Program-made: the position numbers and the translations under genes | Assembly: GCF_000092405.1 (NCBI RefSeq) | Contig: NC_014220.1 | Coordinates: 868,001 to 932,000 of the forward strand | Length of the DNA: 64,000 nucleotides | Source of the DNA: Syntrophothermus lipocalidus DSM 12680 | GTDB lineage: Bacteria > Bacillota > Syntrophomonadia > Syntrophomonadales > Syntrophothermaceae | Direction: 5' to 3' | Shown here: piece by piece, positions 46,961 through 56,193 of the stretch | Position numbering within the stretch: the first letter of the stretch is position 1 | Layout of the letters: the number at the start of each line of letters is the position of its first letter | Notes under the pieces: model-generated | Databases searched by the model: none | What the model was told of the DNA's origin: nothing | The model's input: only the letters and a program-made list of their open reading frames with translations

Positions 46961-47785
46961 GAGGGCCGGGGCAAATATGGGATGGGGAGGTGAGCTAAGG
47001 CTTAGAATTCCGGATTGACGGGGATCAGTCAGGGGGATTCAGGGGGATGTTAGCAATTAGAGGGACAAGACTAATATAATAATGATCATTTGTAACGTAT
47101 AAATGTCGTGGTTTGCGTAAGGCTTAGTTGTAATGATTTTATGATGGCGGGGGATAGGGTCAAGTACAGTACGGTTAAGAGAAGAAAGGAAAAGAGACAA
47201 TTATAACTAGGAATATAGGGAGATCAAGAAAAGGCATAGATGACGTGCCTTGTGGAGACGACGGGCCTTACAAGCTTCGTAATCAACGGGAGTCGGAACT
47301 ACCTCCGAGGGCGGCAACGGAGGCCCGGCCTATGTGTAAGTGAAGGATTCAAAGCGTTGAATCCAGGTTCATGGTGGTTAGAGGGACGGGGTGAAGGAAG
47401 TGGGTCTATGGTCGTCGGTAGTACGGGTTTTGTGCGGAAAGCAGGGAGGAGTACGGCGCAGGCGACATCTACGTAACTACTTTCACCTTCTTGCATTACC
47501 AACAGACCATAGAGATGCTGGGGGATGTTGTCTTTATTATCACAGATGAATAAAGAGATAAAGTGATGAGAATGGAGGAGTTTTGGGCTGTGGCTCGTAG
47601 TGGCTGGGTTGGGAGGGTGTGTAGGACGGGATAACGTATATTTAAAGGTGAACAAGACATAACAAGCAAACATCTGCACATAATGTCTGGGGGGAGGGAT
47701 CGGAAACCTGCCCGGGGGAGTTAGGTGGTTTAGAAGAAGACATCAAGTTCAGTTTTTTTAAGTTATCTTTTGAGGAGGTAAGAGG
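46961..47785 (+). other. Long leader before thiolase, no convincing gene
   Basis: About 825 bases, GA-rich on the plus strand, with no ORF that has both a ribosome binding site and protein-like composition. Structure candidates: CGGGCCT (47262-47268) with AGGCCCG (47321-47327), enclosing TCGGA/TCCGA (47293-47297 with 47304-47308); GGATTCAA (47345-47352) with TTGAATCC (47357-47364) around AGCG; and CAACA/TGTTG near 47501-47530 followed by TCTTTATT. This may be a structured leader RNA or an independent non-coding RNA. The thiolase ribosome binding site GAGGAGG ends it. Confidence 0.5.
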
Positions 47786-48970
47786 ATGAGCAGAGAGGTC
47801 GTTTTGGTAGGGGCATGTCGCACTCCGATAGGGACTTTTGGAGGGACTCTTAAGGACATGACGGCGGTACAGTTGGGTACAATCGTCATGAAGGAAGCAT
47901 TGAAGAGAGCCGGGATCTCAGGGGACCAGGTAGATGAGGTAATATTCGGATGTGTGTTGCAGGCAGGACAGGGACAGAACGTTGCCCGCCAGTGTGCTAT
48001 TCATGCGGGGATACCGGAAACGGTCACGTCGTTCACCATTAACAAGGTATGCGGTTCTGGTCTAAGAGCAGTCAGCCTTGCGGCGCAGATCATCAAAGCA
48101 GGGGACGCTGACATTGTATTGGCTGGCGGCACCGAGAGCATGACCAACGCTCCTTATCTGGTTCCTAAAGCCCGTTACGGATATCGCATGGGCGACGGCA
48201 AGCTGGTGGACGAGATGGTGTTCGGCGGGTTGACCGACATCTTCAACGGGTATCACATGGGGATTACCGCGGAGAATGTAAACGAAATGTATGGGATAAC
48301 CAGGGAGGAACAGGACGAATTTGGATTAAGGAGCCAGGAGAGGGCTTTCGCAGCTATAGAATCTGGCAGATTTAAGGACGAGATCGTGCCGGTAGTCATC
48401 AAGACCAAGAAGGGCGAGGTAGTTTTCGATACAGATGAACATCCCCGCCGTACTACGATGGAGGCCTTGGCCAAGCTAAAACCGGCGTTTAAGAAAGACG
48501 GCAGTGTAACTGCAGGTAACGCTTCGGGGATAAACGACGGGGCAGCGGCGGTAGTAGTCATGTCGAAAGAAAAGGCGGACGAACTGGGAATCAAGCCGAT
48601 GGCCAGAGTAGTAAGCTATGCCTCGGGCGGGGTGGATCCCAAGATTATGGGTGTAGGACCTGTACCTGCTACTAAGAAAGCATTAGCCAAAGCCGGATTA
48701 ACCTTAGACGATATAGATCTGATTGAAGCCAACGAAGCATTTGCTGCCCAATCCATAGCGGTGGCACGCGATATGGGCTGGGACAAGATGATGGACAAGG
48801 TTAACGTAAACGGAGGGGCAATAGCCCTGGGTCATCCGATCGGAGCTTCTGGTTGTCGTATACTCGTAACTCTGCTCTATGAAATGCAAAAGAGGAACGC
48901 GAAGCGGGGACTGGCAACCTTGTGTATCGGTGGTGGACAAGGGACCACGCTTATTGTCGAGAGTTTATAG
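47786..48970 (+). CDS. Acetyl-CoA acetyltransferase (thiolase)
   Basis: Cleaves or forms acetoacetyl-CoA; in a fatty-acid oxidiser the last beta-oxidation step. 394 residues. Acyl-accepting Cys in [11 protein letters not shown], active His in [17 protein letters not shown], second Cys in [15 protein letters not shown] precedes ATG 47786. Followed 96 bases later by a large acyl-CoA dehydrogenase, probably in one transcript driven by the sigma-54 promoter at 46882. Confidence 0.95.
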   Translation: MSREVVLVGACRTPIGTFGGTLKDMTAVQLGTIVMKEALKRAGISGDQVDEVIFGCVLQAGQGQNVARQCAIHAGIPETVTSFTINKVCGSGLRAVSLAAQIIKAGDADIVLAGGTESMTNAPYLVPKARYGYRMGDGKLVDEMVFGGLTDIFNGYHMGITAENVNEMYGITREEQDEFGLRSQERAFAAIESGRFKDEIVPVVIKTKKGEVVFDTDEHPRRTTMEALAKLKPAFKKDGSVTAGNASGINDGAAAVVVMSKEKADELGIKPMARVVSYASGGVDPKIMGVGPVPATKKALAKAGLTLDDIDLIEANEAFAAQSIAVARDMGWDKMMDKVNVNGGAIALGHPIGASGCRILVTLLYEMQKRNAKRGLATLCIGGGQGTTLIVESL

Positions 48971-49066
48971 TGGGTCAGTCCTGTACAGAGACTGGATGAC
49001 GGTCTGAAAGCCAATGATATTGGCGGGAAGACATAGTCAGACATAAATAGTAAGGAGGGAATTGTT

Positions 49067-50899
49067 GTGCCTCATAATAACTATTTGCTCCAGACGCGCG
49101 ATATTAAGTTTGTTATTAAAGAATGGCTGGAGACGGAAAGGCTGCTGTCCATGGATGCCTACAAAGACTACTACGGAGTTGACGATTTTGATTCTATCCT
49201 CGACGTCAACTACAAGGTCTGCCGCGATGTAATGTGCCCGGCCAACAAGGACGCAGATGAGATTGGAATGAAGTTTGTCGGCGGCAACGAGCAGGCGGTT
49301 GTGAGTCCAGAGTCCTTCAAGAAAGTCTATAATACGGTGATGGAAGCCGGGTTGGGCCCACAGTTTGGAGACCGTTCCGCGGAAGGGCGCATGCCGCTCA
49401 GCTGGTACGCCCCCATCCTGGAGATGCAGACGGCTGCGTCGCCGGCTATCGTCATGTTTTGGTGCCTGACCCAAGGGGCGACCACCATTATTCAATATAA
49501 CTGTTCAGAGTTTCTGAAGAACCTTTTCCTGCCTAAAATGTATACGGGCGAATGGGCTGGAACCATGTGTCTGACCGAGCCCCAGGCTGGTTCTGACCTG
49601 AACGCGGTTGCTACCCGCGCATTCCCTACGGACAAGAAAGGGATCTACAAGATTAAGGGACAGAAGTGCTTCATTACTTCGGGGGACCACGATCTGAGCA
49701 AGAATATAATTCACATGGTTTTGGCTAAGACCCCGGATGCTCTGCCTGGCACCGCCGGTATTTCGTTGTTTATTGTTCCTAAGTTCTGGGTAGATGAGAA
49801 CGGGAACGTGGGGGGCTGGAACGACGTAACCACCGTCGGCATCGAGCACAAGATGGGGCTCCATGGATCCTCTACCTGTACCCTGGCGTTTGGCGAGAAC
49901 GATAACTGCTACGGCTATCTAGTAGGCGAGGAGCCGGTAGGAGGGCGCGGCAAAGGCCTGTCCTACATGTTCCAGATGATGAACGAAGAGCGCCTGAACA
50001 CCGGGTTGTTCGCTCTTGGAACCATCACATCGGCATACTATGCAGCTCTAGACTACACCAAAATTCGCGTGCAGAGCCCGTCCTTCAAAAACCCGAAAGG
50101 GCCGGCTGTACGTATAATCGAGCACGAGGACGTCAGGCGCATGCTCATGTATCAGAAGTCCTGTATGGAAGCGATTAGAGCTCTCATCTACTCGACCTAT
50201 TTCCATGTCGACCTGATTCACGATTCCCCTGACCCAGCAGAGCGGGAGTGGGCTGACGACGTCTTCATGATTCAGAACCCGCTGTGCAAAGCATACTCCT
50301 CCGATATGGCTTGGTTATTGACTGCGGAAGCTATCCAGTGTCACGGCGGTTACGGCTATATGGAAGAGTACGCTCCGGCTTCACTGGCACGTGACTGCAA
50401 GATCTACGCTATATGGGAAGGAACTAACTTCATCCAGGCCAATGACCTTACCGGCCGCAAGTTCTCCATGAAGAAGGGAGAACCGTTTAGGAAGTGGGTC
50501 GACGCTATTGGTGAATTCATAGCCCAGAAGAAGACGCCGGAGTTTGCTAACGAATTCGCGATGATGGAAGAGGCGTTTGCCACCTACAAACAAATCTTAG
50601 CGACTAACGAGTCCTGGAAAGCTACCCGTCCCGAACTAACACCGTTATTCGCAACTCGCATACTGCACGCGACTGCCATGGTTAAGTGCGGCCAGCTTCT
50701 GCTCGACCAGGGTTTGTTAGCAGCCAAGAAACTGGCTGAACTAGGCGAAGACCATTACGATGCCAATTTCTACAAGGGCAAGATCGCAAGCGCCAAGTTC
50801 TATGTTATGAACGTTGTACCTAACGTGTTTGGTATCGACAAGGCCATGAAGGCAGCGGACACCAGCGCTATCGATCTGCCAGAAGAGGCATATATGTAA
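49067..50899 (+). CDS. Acyl-CoA dehydrogenase, large type (610 residues)
   Basis: FAD acyl-CoA dehydrogenase with a C-terminal extension, the type of about 600 residues found in several beta-oxidisers. An N-terminal segment precedes the catalytic core; CLTEPQAGSDLNAV is the FAD/substrate block, GYGYMEEYAPASLARDCKIYAIWEGTNFIQ the end of the core, split here as GYGYMEEYA and DCKIYAIWEGTN; about 140 further residues follow. Codon use looks somewhat more GC-rich than neighbours. GTG start after AAGGAGGG. The substrate chain length cannot be read. Confidence 0.93.
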   Translation: MPHNNYLLQTRDIKFVIKEWLETERLLSMDAYKDYYGVDDFDSILDVNYKVCRDVMCPANKDADEIGMKFVGGNEQAVVSPESFKKVYNTVMEAGLGPQFGDRSAEGRMPLSWYAPILEMQTAASPAIVMFWCLTQGATTIIQYNCSEFLKNLFLPKMYTGEWAGTMCLTEPQAGSDLNAVATRAFPTDKKGIYKIKGQKCFITSGDHDLSKNIIHMVLAKTPDALPGTAGISLFIVPKFWVDENGNVGGWNDVTTVGIEHKMGLHGSSTCTLAFGENDNCYGYLVGEEPVGGRGKGLSYMFQMMNEERLNTGLFALGTITSAYYAALDYTKIRVQSPSFKNPKGPAVRIIEHEDVRRMLMYQKSCMEAIRALIYSTYFHVDLIHDSPDPAEREWADDVFMIQNPLCKAYSSDMAWLLTAEAIQCHGGYGYMEEYAPASLARDCKIYAIWEGTNFIQANDLTGRKFSMKKGEPFRKWVDAIGEFIAQKKTPEFANEFAMMEEAFATYKQILATNESWKATRPELTPLFATRILHATAMVKCGQLLLDQGLLAAKKLAELGEDHYDANFYKGKIASAKFYVMNVVPNVFGIDKAMKAADTSAIDLPEEAYM

Positions 50900-50978
50900 A
50901 CGTGATAGCCAGGGGGTCGAAGCAAGCTCGTGTTTTAAGGTACGATTAGACCAGGGAAAATATAACTACTGAAACGTC

Positions 50979-51007
50979 GGCGGGGTCTATAGACCTCGCC
51001 TTCTTTT
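50979..51007 (+). terminator. Intrinsic terminator after the large acyl-CoA dehydrogenase
   Basis: GGCGGGGTC (50979-50987) pairs with GACCTCGCC (50992-51000) with one G-U, followed by TTCTTTTG. Confidence 0.85.
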
Positions 51008-51017
51008 GTGTAGAGCA

Positions 51018-51215
51018 GTTGCAACAGCGCATCATAAGATGCAGAGCGACATCTACCGATTTACTTTGTCGGTGGCAGCAAGATACTGAAGAGCGACATA
51101 AATAGGCGTCAATCGCCCCGCGGCGCGGAATATATTGTTTTGACGGTGAGAGCGCAGGTCTGCGAGATGCGCGATGGCATCAGACGTGGGGGATGACATG
51201 ATGATAAAGTGCATC
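51018..51215 (+). promoter_or_regulatory. Palindrome array 2 (GATGY-N6-RCATC), likely activator sites
   Basis: Exact sites at 51038-51053 (GATGC/ACATC) and 51166-51181 (GATGC/GCATC); one-mismatch sites at 51018-51033 (GTTGC/GCATC) and 51200-51215 (GATGA/GCATC). The distal pair has the same four-base gap as array 1. Distances from site end to the TGG of the promoter are 283, 155 and 121 bases. Confidence 0.75.
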
Positions 51216-51335
51216 ACAAACAAGCTGTTAAGTGTTTTCTATGACTTAAAGAGATACGATTTGCGGTGAATTGAAGCTAGAAAGGTCCGGGTAAACCGCG
51301 GTGTGGCGGGCGTTTATCATTAAGGAGGGGTCACA

Positions 51336-51351
51336 TGGCACGGTAGTTGCT
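51336..51351 (+). promoter_or_regulatory. Sigma-54 (-24/-12) promoter of the CoA-transferase gene
   Basis: TGGCACGGTAGTTGCT, a full consensus match; GG and GC are ten bases apart. The start should be near 51362. Confidence 0.9.
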
Positions 51352-51407
51352 TATATGTAGTCATTGGGATACGAGTATAACAGCGCATCGACCTAGAGAA
51401 AGAGATC

Positions 51408-51554
51408 GACTCCCTCGCCATGCTGCTCTATGGTGCAGGGGTGTAAGGGGCAATAGGATTCTCTAGTAGAGGTAAGAGTAGCAGGTGTCATAGGAAGAAT
51501 GATAACCAAGTACCCGTACAAGTTGCCTGTATCATAGAGCGGCGGCCTTTTTTT
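51408..51554 (+). ncRNA. Conserved leader RNA, copy A (upstream of CoA-transferase)
   Basis: The 5' block at 51408-51436 (from GACTCCCTCGCC to CTATGGTGC) matches 55810-55838 at 27 of 29 bases. The 3' block at 51525-51547 matches 55923-55944. The two blocks pair: 51422-51439 (from GCTGCTCTATG) with 51526-51543 (to CATAGAGCGGC), about 18 pairs with a few G-U, enclosing about 86 variable bases, then seven T. It begins about 46 bases after the expected sigma-54 start. It can act as a terminator or a sensory leader; I do not recognise it. Confidence 0.75.
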
Positions 51555-51603
51555 ATTAGGCACCAAAATAAAAAGATAAATGAGAGAAGGAGGGTGTTTT
51601 GTA

Positions 51604-52962
51604 GTGGGGTTGATGGATGAGTACAGAAGCAAGCTAGTCACAGCAGAGCAGGCAGTCAAGGTTGTAAAATCGGGGGACTGGGTTGATTACGGCTGGTGCG
51701 TCGGACATGCATATGAACTGGACAAAGCCCTAGCCGCCCGGGCCGAGGAGCTTACCGACGTAAAAGTCAGAGGCGGAGTAACCCTGTGGATGCCAGAAAT
51801 ATTCAAGATTGAAAACCCGGGAGACCATTTCACGTGGATGAGCTGGCATTTTATGGGAGTTGATCGCAAAATCTACGAGATGGGTTGTGGATATTACGGC
51901 CCCATCAAGTACAATGAACTACCCCGGTACTATCGTAACCACGTTAAAGATGTAGATGTGGCGATGTTCCAAGTAGCCCCTATGGACAGGCACGGTTACT
52001 TCAATTTTGGACCGCAAACATCGCACATGATGGCAGTCTGCGAGCGAGCCAAGATCATCATCGTTGAAGTCAACGAAAACATGCCGAGGTGTTTGGGGGG
52101 GTACGAGAGCGAGATTCACATATCTAAGGTAGACTACATTGTAGAAGGACCCAATCCTCCTCTGGCTCAGCTTCCGTCGGCTCCACCTACGGAAGTGGAC
52201 AAAAGAGTAGCAGAATTAATAGTGAGCCAGATTGGCGACGGAGCTTGTCTGCAGCTGGGGACAGGCTGGATGCCAAATGCGGTCGGGACGATGATAGCCG
52301 AGTCCGACTTGAAGGATCTCGGGGTACACACCGAGATGTACGTCGACGCGTTCGTTGATATTTACAATGCTGGGAAAATAACGGGAGCCAGAAAATCCAT
52401 TGATCGCTTCCGGCAGGCTTTTGCTTTTGGAGCAGGTACGAATAAACTGTACGAGTTCGTGAACGATAATCCCGGAGTAGCCAGCTATCCCGTAGATTAT
52501 ACCAATCATCCCTCTCAGGTAGCCAAGCTGGACAACTTTATTTCCATAAACAACGCGATTGAGATAGACTTATTCGGGCAGGTTTGTTCGGAGTCTTCAG
52601 GTATTCGACACATAAGCGGCACCGGGGGACAGCTTGATTTCGTGCAGGGGGCGTATGATTCCCGAGGAGGGAAGAGTTTCATCTGTTTATCCTCAACCTA
52701 TGGTAAGAAAGGAGAACTTAAATCCAGAATAGTTCCTACTTTGACTCCGGGAAGCATTGTTACCGACCCTCGTACGGCGACGCACATAATTGTTACCGAA
52801 TATGGAATGGCTAACCTAAAGGGATTGAGTACCTGGGAAAGAGCTGAAGCTATAATCAACATCGCTCATCCTGACTTCCGGGACCAGCTGATTGCCGAAG
52901 CTGAAAAAATGAAGATCTGGAGGAGAAGCAACAAGCGGGGTTCGCAAACGGTTGTGGCTTAG
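51604..52962 (+). CDS. CoA-transferase, acetyl-CoA hydrolase/4-hydroxybutyrate CoA-transferase family
   Basis: Moves CoA between an acyl-CoA and a free acid, probably butyryl-CoA and acetate in this setting. About 452 residues. [18 protein letters not shown] in the middle, the C-terminal signature [20 protein letters not shown], and a conserved Glu in CSESSGIRH likely to be the catalytic one. GTG 51604 lies nine bases after AGGAGGG; ATG 51580 lies before that site. Only gene of its unit, read from the sigma-54 promoter at 51336 through the leader RNA. Confidence 0.9.
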   Translation: MGLMDEYRSKLVTAEQAVKVVKSGDWVDYGWCVGHAYELDKALAARAEELTDVKVRGGVTLWMPEIFKIENPGDHFTWMSWHFMGVDRKIYEMGCGYYGPIKYNELPRYYRNHVKDVDVAMFQVAPMDRHGYFNFGPQTSHMMAVCERAKIIIVEVNENMPRCLGGYESEIHISKVDYIVEGPNPPLAQLPSAPPTEVDKRVAELIVSQIGDGACLQLGTGWMPNAVGTMIAESDLKDLGVHTEMYVDAFVDIYNAGKITGARKSIDRFRQAFAFGAGTNKLYEFVNDNPGVASYPVDYTNHPSQVAKLDNFISINNAIEIDLFGQVCSESSGIRHISGTGGQLDFVQGAYDSRGGKSFICLSSTYGKKGELKSRIVPTLTPGSIVTDPRTATHIIVTEYGMANLKGLSTWERAEAIINIAHPDFRDQLIAEAEKMKIWRRSNKRGSQTVVA

Positions 52963-53057
52963 AATTCGAAGGTCTGGACAGGCTGGAGAAAGTTTTGTGG
53001 TTTTACAGGTTCCGGTTGCATTTTAGAGAAGGTGCTGATATTTGAGGAATCTCCGTA

Positions 53058-53090
53058 ACAGCGGGGTTGGAGAAACCCCGCTGTAAGTTT
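53058..53090 (+). terminator. Probable terminator after the CoA-transferase
   Basis: ACAGCGGGGTT (53058-53068) and AACCCCGCTGT (53074-53084) form an 11-bp stem; the T-run is weak (AAGTTTAT). The rest of the 238-base gap shows no strong promoter; TCGAAT-N17-TAGAAT near 53130-53158 is a weak candidate for the next gene. Confidence 0.7.
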
Positions 53091-53200
53091 ATGATTCGTG
53101 AACTGATAGGGGCGATGTTGCTATCGAATTAGAGCTGCTTGTGTTATAGAATAAGTTAATGGGGAAAACAAGATGAAACTGGATGGGGTGAGGGAGAGCT

Positions 53201-55393
53201 ATGAAGTTTAAAGAAGTTATGACCCCTAATCCGCTGACTTTGAGCCCTGACCAGACGGTTAGAGAGGTCGCCTCGATTTTCTTAGGAAGACGTATCGACG
53301 GTGCTCCAGTAGTAAACGAGTGGGGTGAGCTCATCGGGCTTTTTACCAAAAGCCATATAATGCGGGTAGTGGCCGAAGGAAGGGATCTCGATACACCGGT
53401 AAGAGACTTGATGACTAAGGACAACATAATAACCGCAGGGCCAGAGGACGACATCGACGATTTCTATCAAGGACCGGAAGAGATATCGGGGACCAAGGTC
53501 ATCGACCCCTTACACGGGTTTATGGGGGGCGAGGTTGCCATCCAAAAAGCCCAGTTCGGAAGGCTGCCTATTGTCGAAGGTAAGAAAGTCGTAGGTATGT
53601 TTACCCGGACTGATACCACCAAGGTGTTCCTGGAGCAGTTGCAAAAGGTAGGCAGCGAGTTGGTGACCATACTCGATTCGGTTCACAACGGGATACTGTC
53701 TGTGGATCGCCGTGGGGACATCAGGGTATTCAACCGGGCTGCCGAAAGGCTCTTGGGGAAATCGGCAGAGGCGGTTCTGGGCAAAAACGCCAAAGCCTGT
53801 TTTCCCACCACCAAGATACTGGAAACCCTGAAAACCGGTGAAGCCAGGTACGCGGTGAGGGTGAACATCAACAACAAGACCTTGATTTCGAACCACGCAC
53901 CGATTATCAAAGACGGGGAAATCATAGGGGCGGTTGCGGTTTTTCAGGATATCACGGAACTGGAAGAGATATCACGAGAATTGGAGTACACCAAAGAGTT
54001 AAACGCGGAACTAGACGCCATCTTCGAGTCTTCCTATGACGGGCTTTTCGTTACCGACGGGAACGGGGTTGTGGTTAGGTTAAACAAGGCTTTGGAAAGG
54101 ACTACTGGCCTCAAAGGGGAAGAAATGCTGGGCAAAAACATGAGGGAACTGGTGGACACGGGTTACTTTTCCGATTCAGTCACTTTGCTGGCTATTGAGA
54201 AACGGGAACCCGTTACCTTGCTGGAGAAAACCGGTGCTGGGAAAATAATCTTGGTTACAGGTAACCCAATATTCAACCAAAAGGGAGAAGTTGTACGGGT
54301 TTTGACCAACTGCCGGGATATCACTGAGCTTACGGAACTGCGGGATAAGCTGGAGCGGATGCAGGGGTTGTCGAAACACTATGCTACCCAATTACAGCAA
54401 CTGCGTATGAAATATGCGGAGTGGCAGCACATGGTTATCAGTTCTGCGAAGATGGAGAACCTCATGGAGTTGGTGGTACGGCTGGCTCAAGTAGATTCCA
54501 CGATACTGATACAAGGGGAATCCGGGGTCGGCAAAGAGTTAATCGCGGAGACTATTCACGCCAACAGCCCCCGGCGCAAGGGGCCTTTCATCAAGGTTAA
54601 CTGCGGTGCGATTCCCGAGAACCTTTTGGAGTCGGAGCTCTTCGGTTATGAGGAAGGGGCTTTTACCGGGGCCAGAAAAGAGGGTAAAGCCGGGACCTTT
54701 GAACTGGCCGGCGGGGGCATCCTGTTCTTAGACGAAATAGGCGAATTGCCCCTGAACCTGCAGGTGAAACTGCTAAGGGTGCTGCAGGATCGGGAAATCA
54801 CCCGGGTAGGCGGAACCAAGTCTATCCCCATAGATGTCCGTATAATCGCAGGTACTAACCGAGACCTGGCTAAAATGGTGGAAGAGAAACTGTTCCGTGA
54901 AGACCTCTTTTACCGTTTAAACGTGGTACCTCTGGTAGTTCCTCCTCTGCGCGAGCGTTTGGAGGAGATTCCCGCTTTTGTGAGCCATTTTCTTAACAAG
55001 TATAACCAGAGGTACAGTTTGCACAAGCGAGTGGCACCAGAGGTGATCGACGCTTTCATGCAGTATAACTGGCCCGGTAACGTACGTGAATTAGAAAACT
55101 TGATTGAACGATTGGTTGTTACTACTGCGCACGATACCATAACCTGCGAAGACTTGCCGCCCTATTTGGGAGGAAGCAGGGCTAATCAGGTCACTTCTGA
55201 GATAGCAGTCTCGGAAGTAATTCCGTTGAGGTATGCCATTGAAGCCTTGGAAAAGCAATTGCTGGAGAAGGCTTTTGCCAAGTACAAAACAACCCGTAAA
55301 ATAGCCAAAGAGTTAGGCGTAAACCAGTCAACCGTGGTCAGGAAAGCGGCAAAGTACGGGTTAGGTACCCACCGAACCGCTGTGAATACCTAA
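53201..55393 (+). CDS. Sigma-54-dependent activator: CBS pair, two PAS, AAA+, TyrR/Fis-type HTH (copy 2)
   Basis: Paralogue of the activator at 44553, 730 residues. Extra residues sit in the second CBS unit (around DDFYQGPEEISGTKVIDPLHG), making the CBS region about 160 long. PAS domains near 155-260 and 275-380, Walker A GESGVGKE near 439, GAFTGA near 486, GGGILFLDEI, and HTH TTRKIAKELGVNQSTVVRKAA. The HTH is nearly the same as in copy 1, so both may bind the same palindrome, while the CBS and PAS parts differ more and may respond to different signals. ATG 53201 after GGGAGAG. Followed by palindrome array 3. Confidence 0.95.
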   Translation: MKFKEVMTPNPLTLSPDQTVREVASIFLGRRIDGAPVVNEWGELIGLFTKSHIMRVVAEGRDLDTPVRDLMTKDNIITAGPEDDIDDFYQGPEEISGTKVIDPLHGFMGGEVAIQKAQFGRLPIVEGKKVVGMFTRTDTTKVFLEQLQKVGSELVTILDSVHNGILSVDRRGDIRVFNRAAERLLGKSAEAVLGKNAKACFPTTKILETLKTGEARYAVRVNINNKTLISNHAPIIKDGEIIGAVAVFQDITELEEISRELEYTKELNAELDAIFESSYDGLFVTDGNGVVVRLNKALERTTGLKGEEMLGKNMRELVDTGYFSDSVTLLAIEKREPVTLLEKTGAGKIILVTGNPIFNQKGEVVRVLTNCRDITELTELRDKLERMQGLSKHYATQLQQLRMKYAEWQHMVISSAKMENLMELVVRLAQVDSTILIQGESGVGKELIAETIHANSPRRKGPFIKVNCGAIPENLLESELFGYEEGAFTGARKEGKAGTFELAGGGILFLDEIGELPLNLQVKLLRVLQDREITRVGGTKSIPIDVRIIAGTNRDLAKMVEEKLFREDLFYRLNVVPLVVPPLRERLEEIPAFVSHFLNKYNQRYSLHKRVAPEVIDAFMQYNWPGNVRELENLIERLVVTTAHDTITCEDLPPYLGGSRANQVTSEIAVSEVIPLRYAIEALEKQLLEKAFAKYKTTRKIAKELGVNQSTVVRKAAKYGLGTHRTAVNT

Positions 55394-55445
55394 CGATATT
55401 GATGCAATAGGGCAATAATCGATGCACTAGTGCGCAGTAGTGTGC

Positions 55446-55616
55446 GATGTCGTAGGGCATCGTTAGCGACTAAATGCTATCCTGGTTAGGGCTTGTAAAG
55501 GCGAAAACCGCTGTGAAATATATAACAATTGAGCAAGAAGGGTGTCGGTCTTGCAGGGTGGGCGTCCGGGGATGCAGCTAAGCATCGAAAATCAAGATGT
55601 GATGTCGAATGACATC
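55446..55616 (+). promoter_or_regulatory. Palindrome array 3 (GATGY-N6-RCATC), likely activator sites
   Basis: Three exact sites: 55446-55461 (GATGT/GCATC), 55571-55586 (GATGC/GCATC) and 55601-55616 (GATGT/ACATC). Distances from site end to the promoter TGG are 284, 159 and 129 bases, close to those in array 2. Both half-site variants (GC and GT ends) occur as matched pairs here. Confidence 0.75.
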
Positions 55617-55744
55617 AACCTGTTCGCCCGCCGCGAGTTTCTTCAAGCCCAAGCTCAAAGTTGTCTTCTGAGAAGTTCAGGCTGGACGGGCATTCCTGGG
55701 ACCGGCGTATAAGCGAGAAAAAAGCTTAGGAGACGGACAAAACT

Positions 55745-55760
55745 TGGCACATTAATTGCA
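55745..55760 (+). promoter_or_regulatory. Sigma-54 (-24/-12) promoter of the third acyl-CoA dehydrogenase unit
   Basis: TGGCACATTAATTGCA, a full consensus match with the required spacing. The start should be near 55771, about 420 bases before the gene. Confidence 0.9.
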
Positions 55761-55809
55761 TCTTCTATAGGGTGTGGGTATAATAACTAATGGTTAACGG
55801 TTTAGTTTT

Positions 55810-55952
55810 GACTCCCTCGCCATGCTGCTCTACGGTACGGAACTTGAATAGAAGGTTTTGCCTTAGTGGCTGGAAACCTTGTTGATACAGTGACGTGTCT
55901 AGTGGTCTGCCCACAGATAGATGCCTGTATCGTAGAGCGGCGGCTTTTTTTT
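55810..55952 (+). ncRNA. Conserved leader RNA, copy B (upstream of acyl-CoA dehydrogenase 3)
   Basis: Second copy of the RNA at 51408. The stem pairs 55824-55840 with 55925-55940 and is followed by eight T. Compared with copy A, CTCTATGG became CTCTACGG while the opposite strand ATCATAGAG became ATCGTAGAG: a U-A pair replaced by C-G. Two other changes keep pairing through G-U. The enclosed 82-84 bases differ strongly from copy A. It begins about 39 bases after the expected start. Confidence 0.75.
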
Positions 55953-56073
55953 ATGTGGTAGTAGTGGATGGTAGTGCATGGAAAAGTATACAGGGAATTT
56001 ATGGGCTCGGTTAAGCTATCCATAACCAGCCCTTTTACAAAATCATGGATACGAGCACACGGTTCCGACTAGA

Positions 56074-56106
56074 AACTGGGAAGTAGTTATTATCCCAGTT
56101 TTTTTT
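56074..56106 (+). terminator. Second terminator in the leader of acyl-CoA dehydrogenase 3
   Basis: AACTGGGA (56074-56081) pairs with TCCCAGTT (56093-56100), followed by six more T. It lies between leader RNA copy B and the gene, so transcripts would have to pass two terminators. A TATAAT at 56112-56117 just after it has no good -35 box. Confidence 0.85.
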
Positions 56107-56193
56107 ATGTTTATAATGGATGTTAGTGGAGTATATTGCCCTTGCTTGCAAAAACCAAAGGGATTGGCGTACACTGGTGAGGGAGGGGGAACC

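Noticed and set aside
46709-47476. Two ORFs (46709-46993 and 47240-47476) in the thiolase leader
   Set aside because: No ribosome binding site or protein-like composition, and they cover the promoter, hairpins and T-run.
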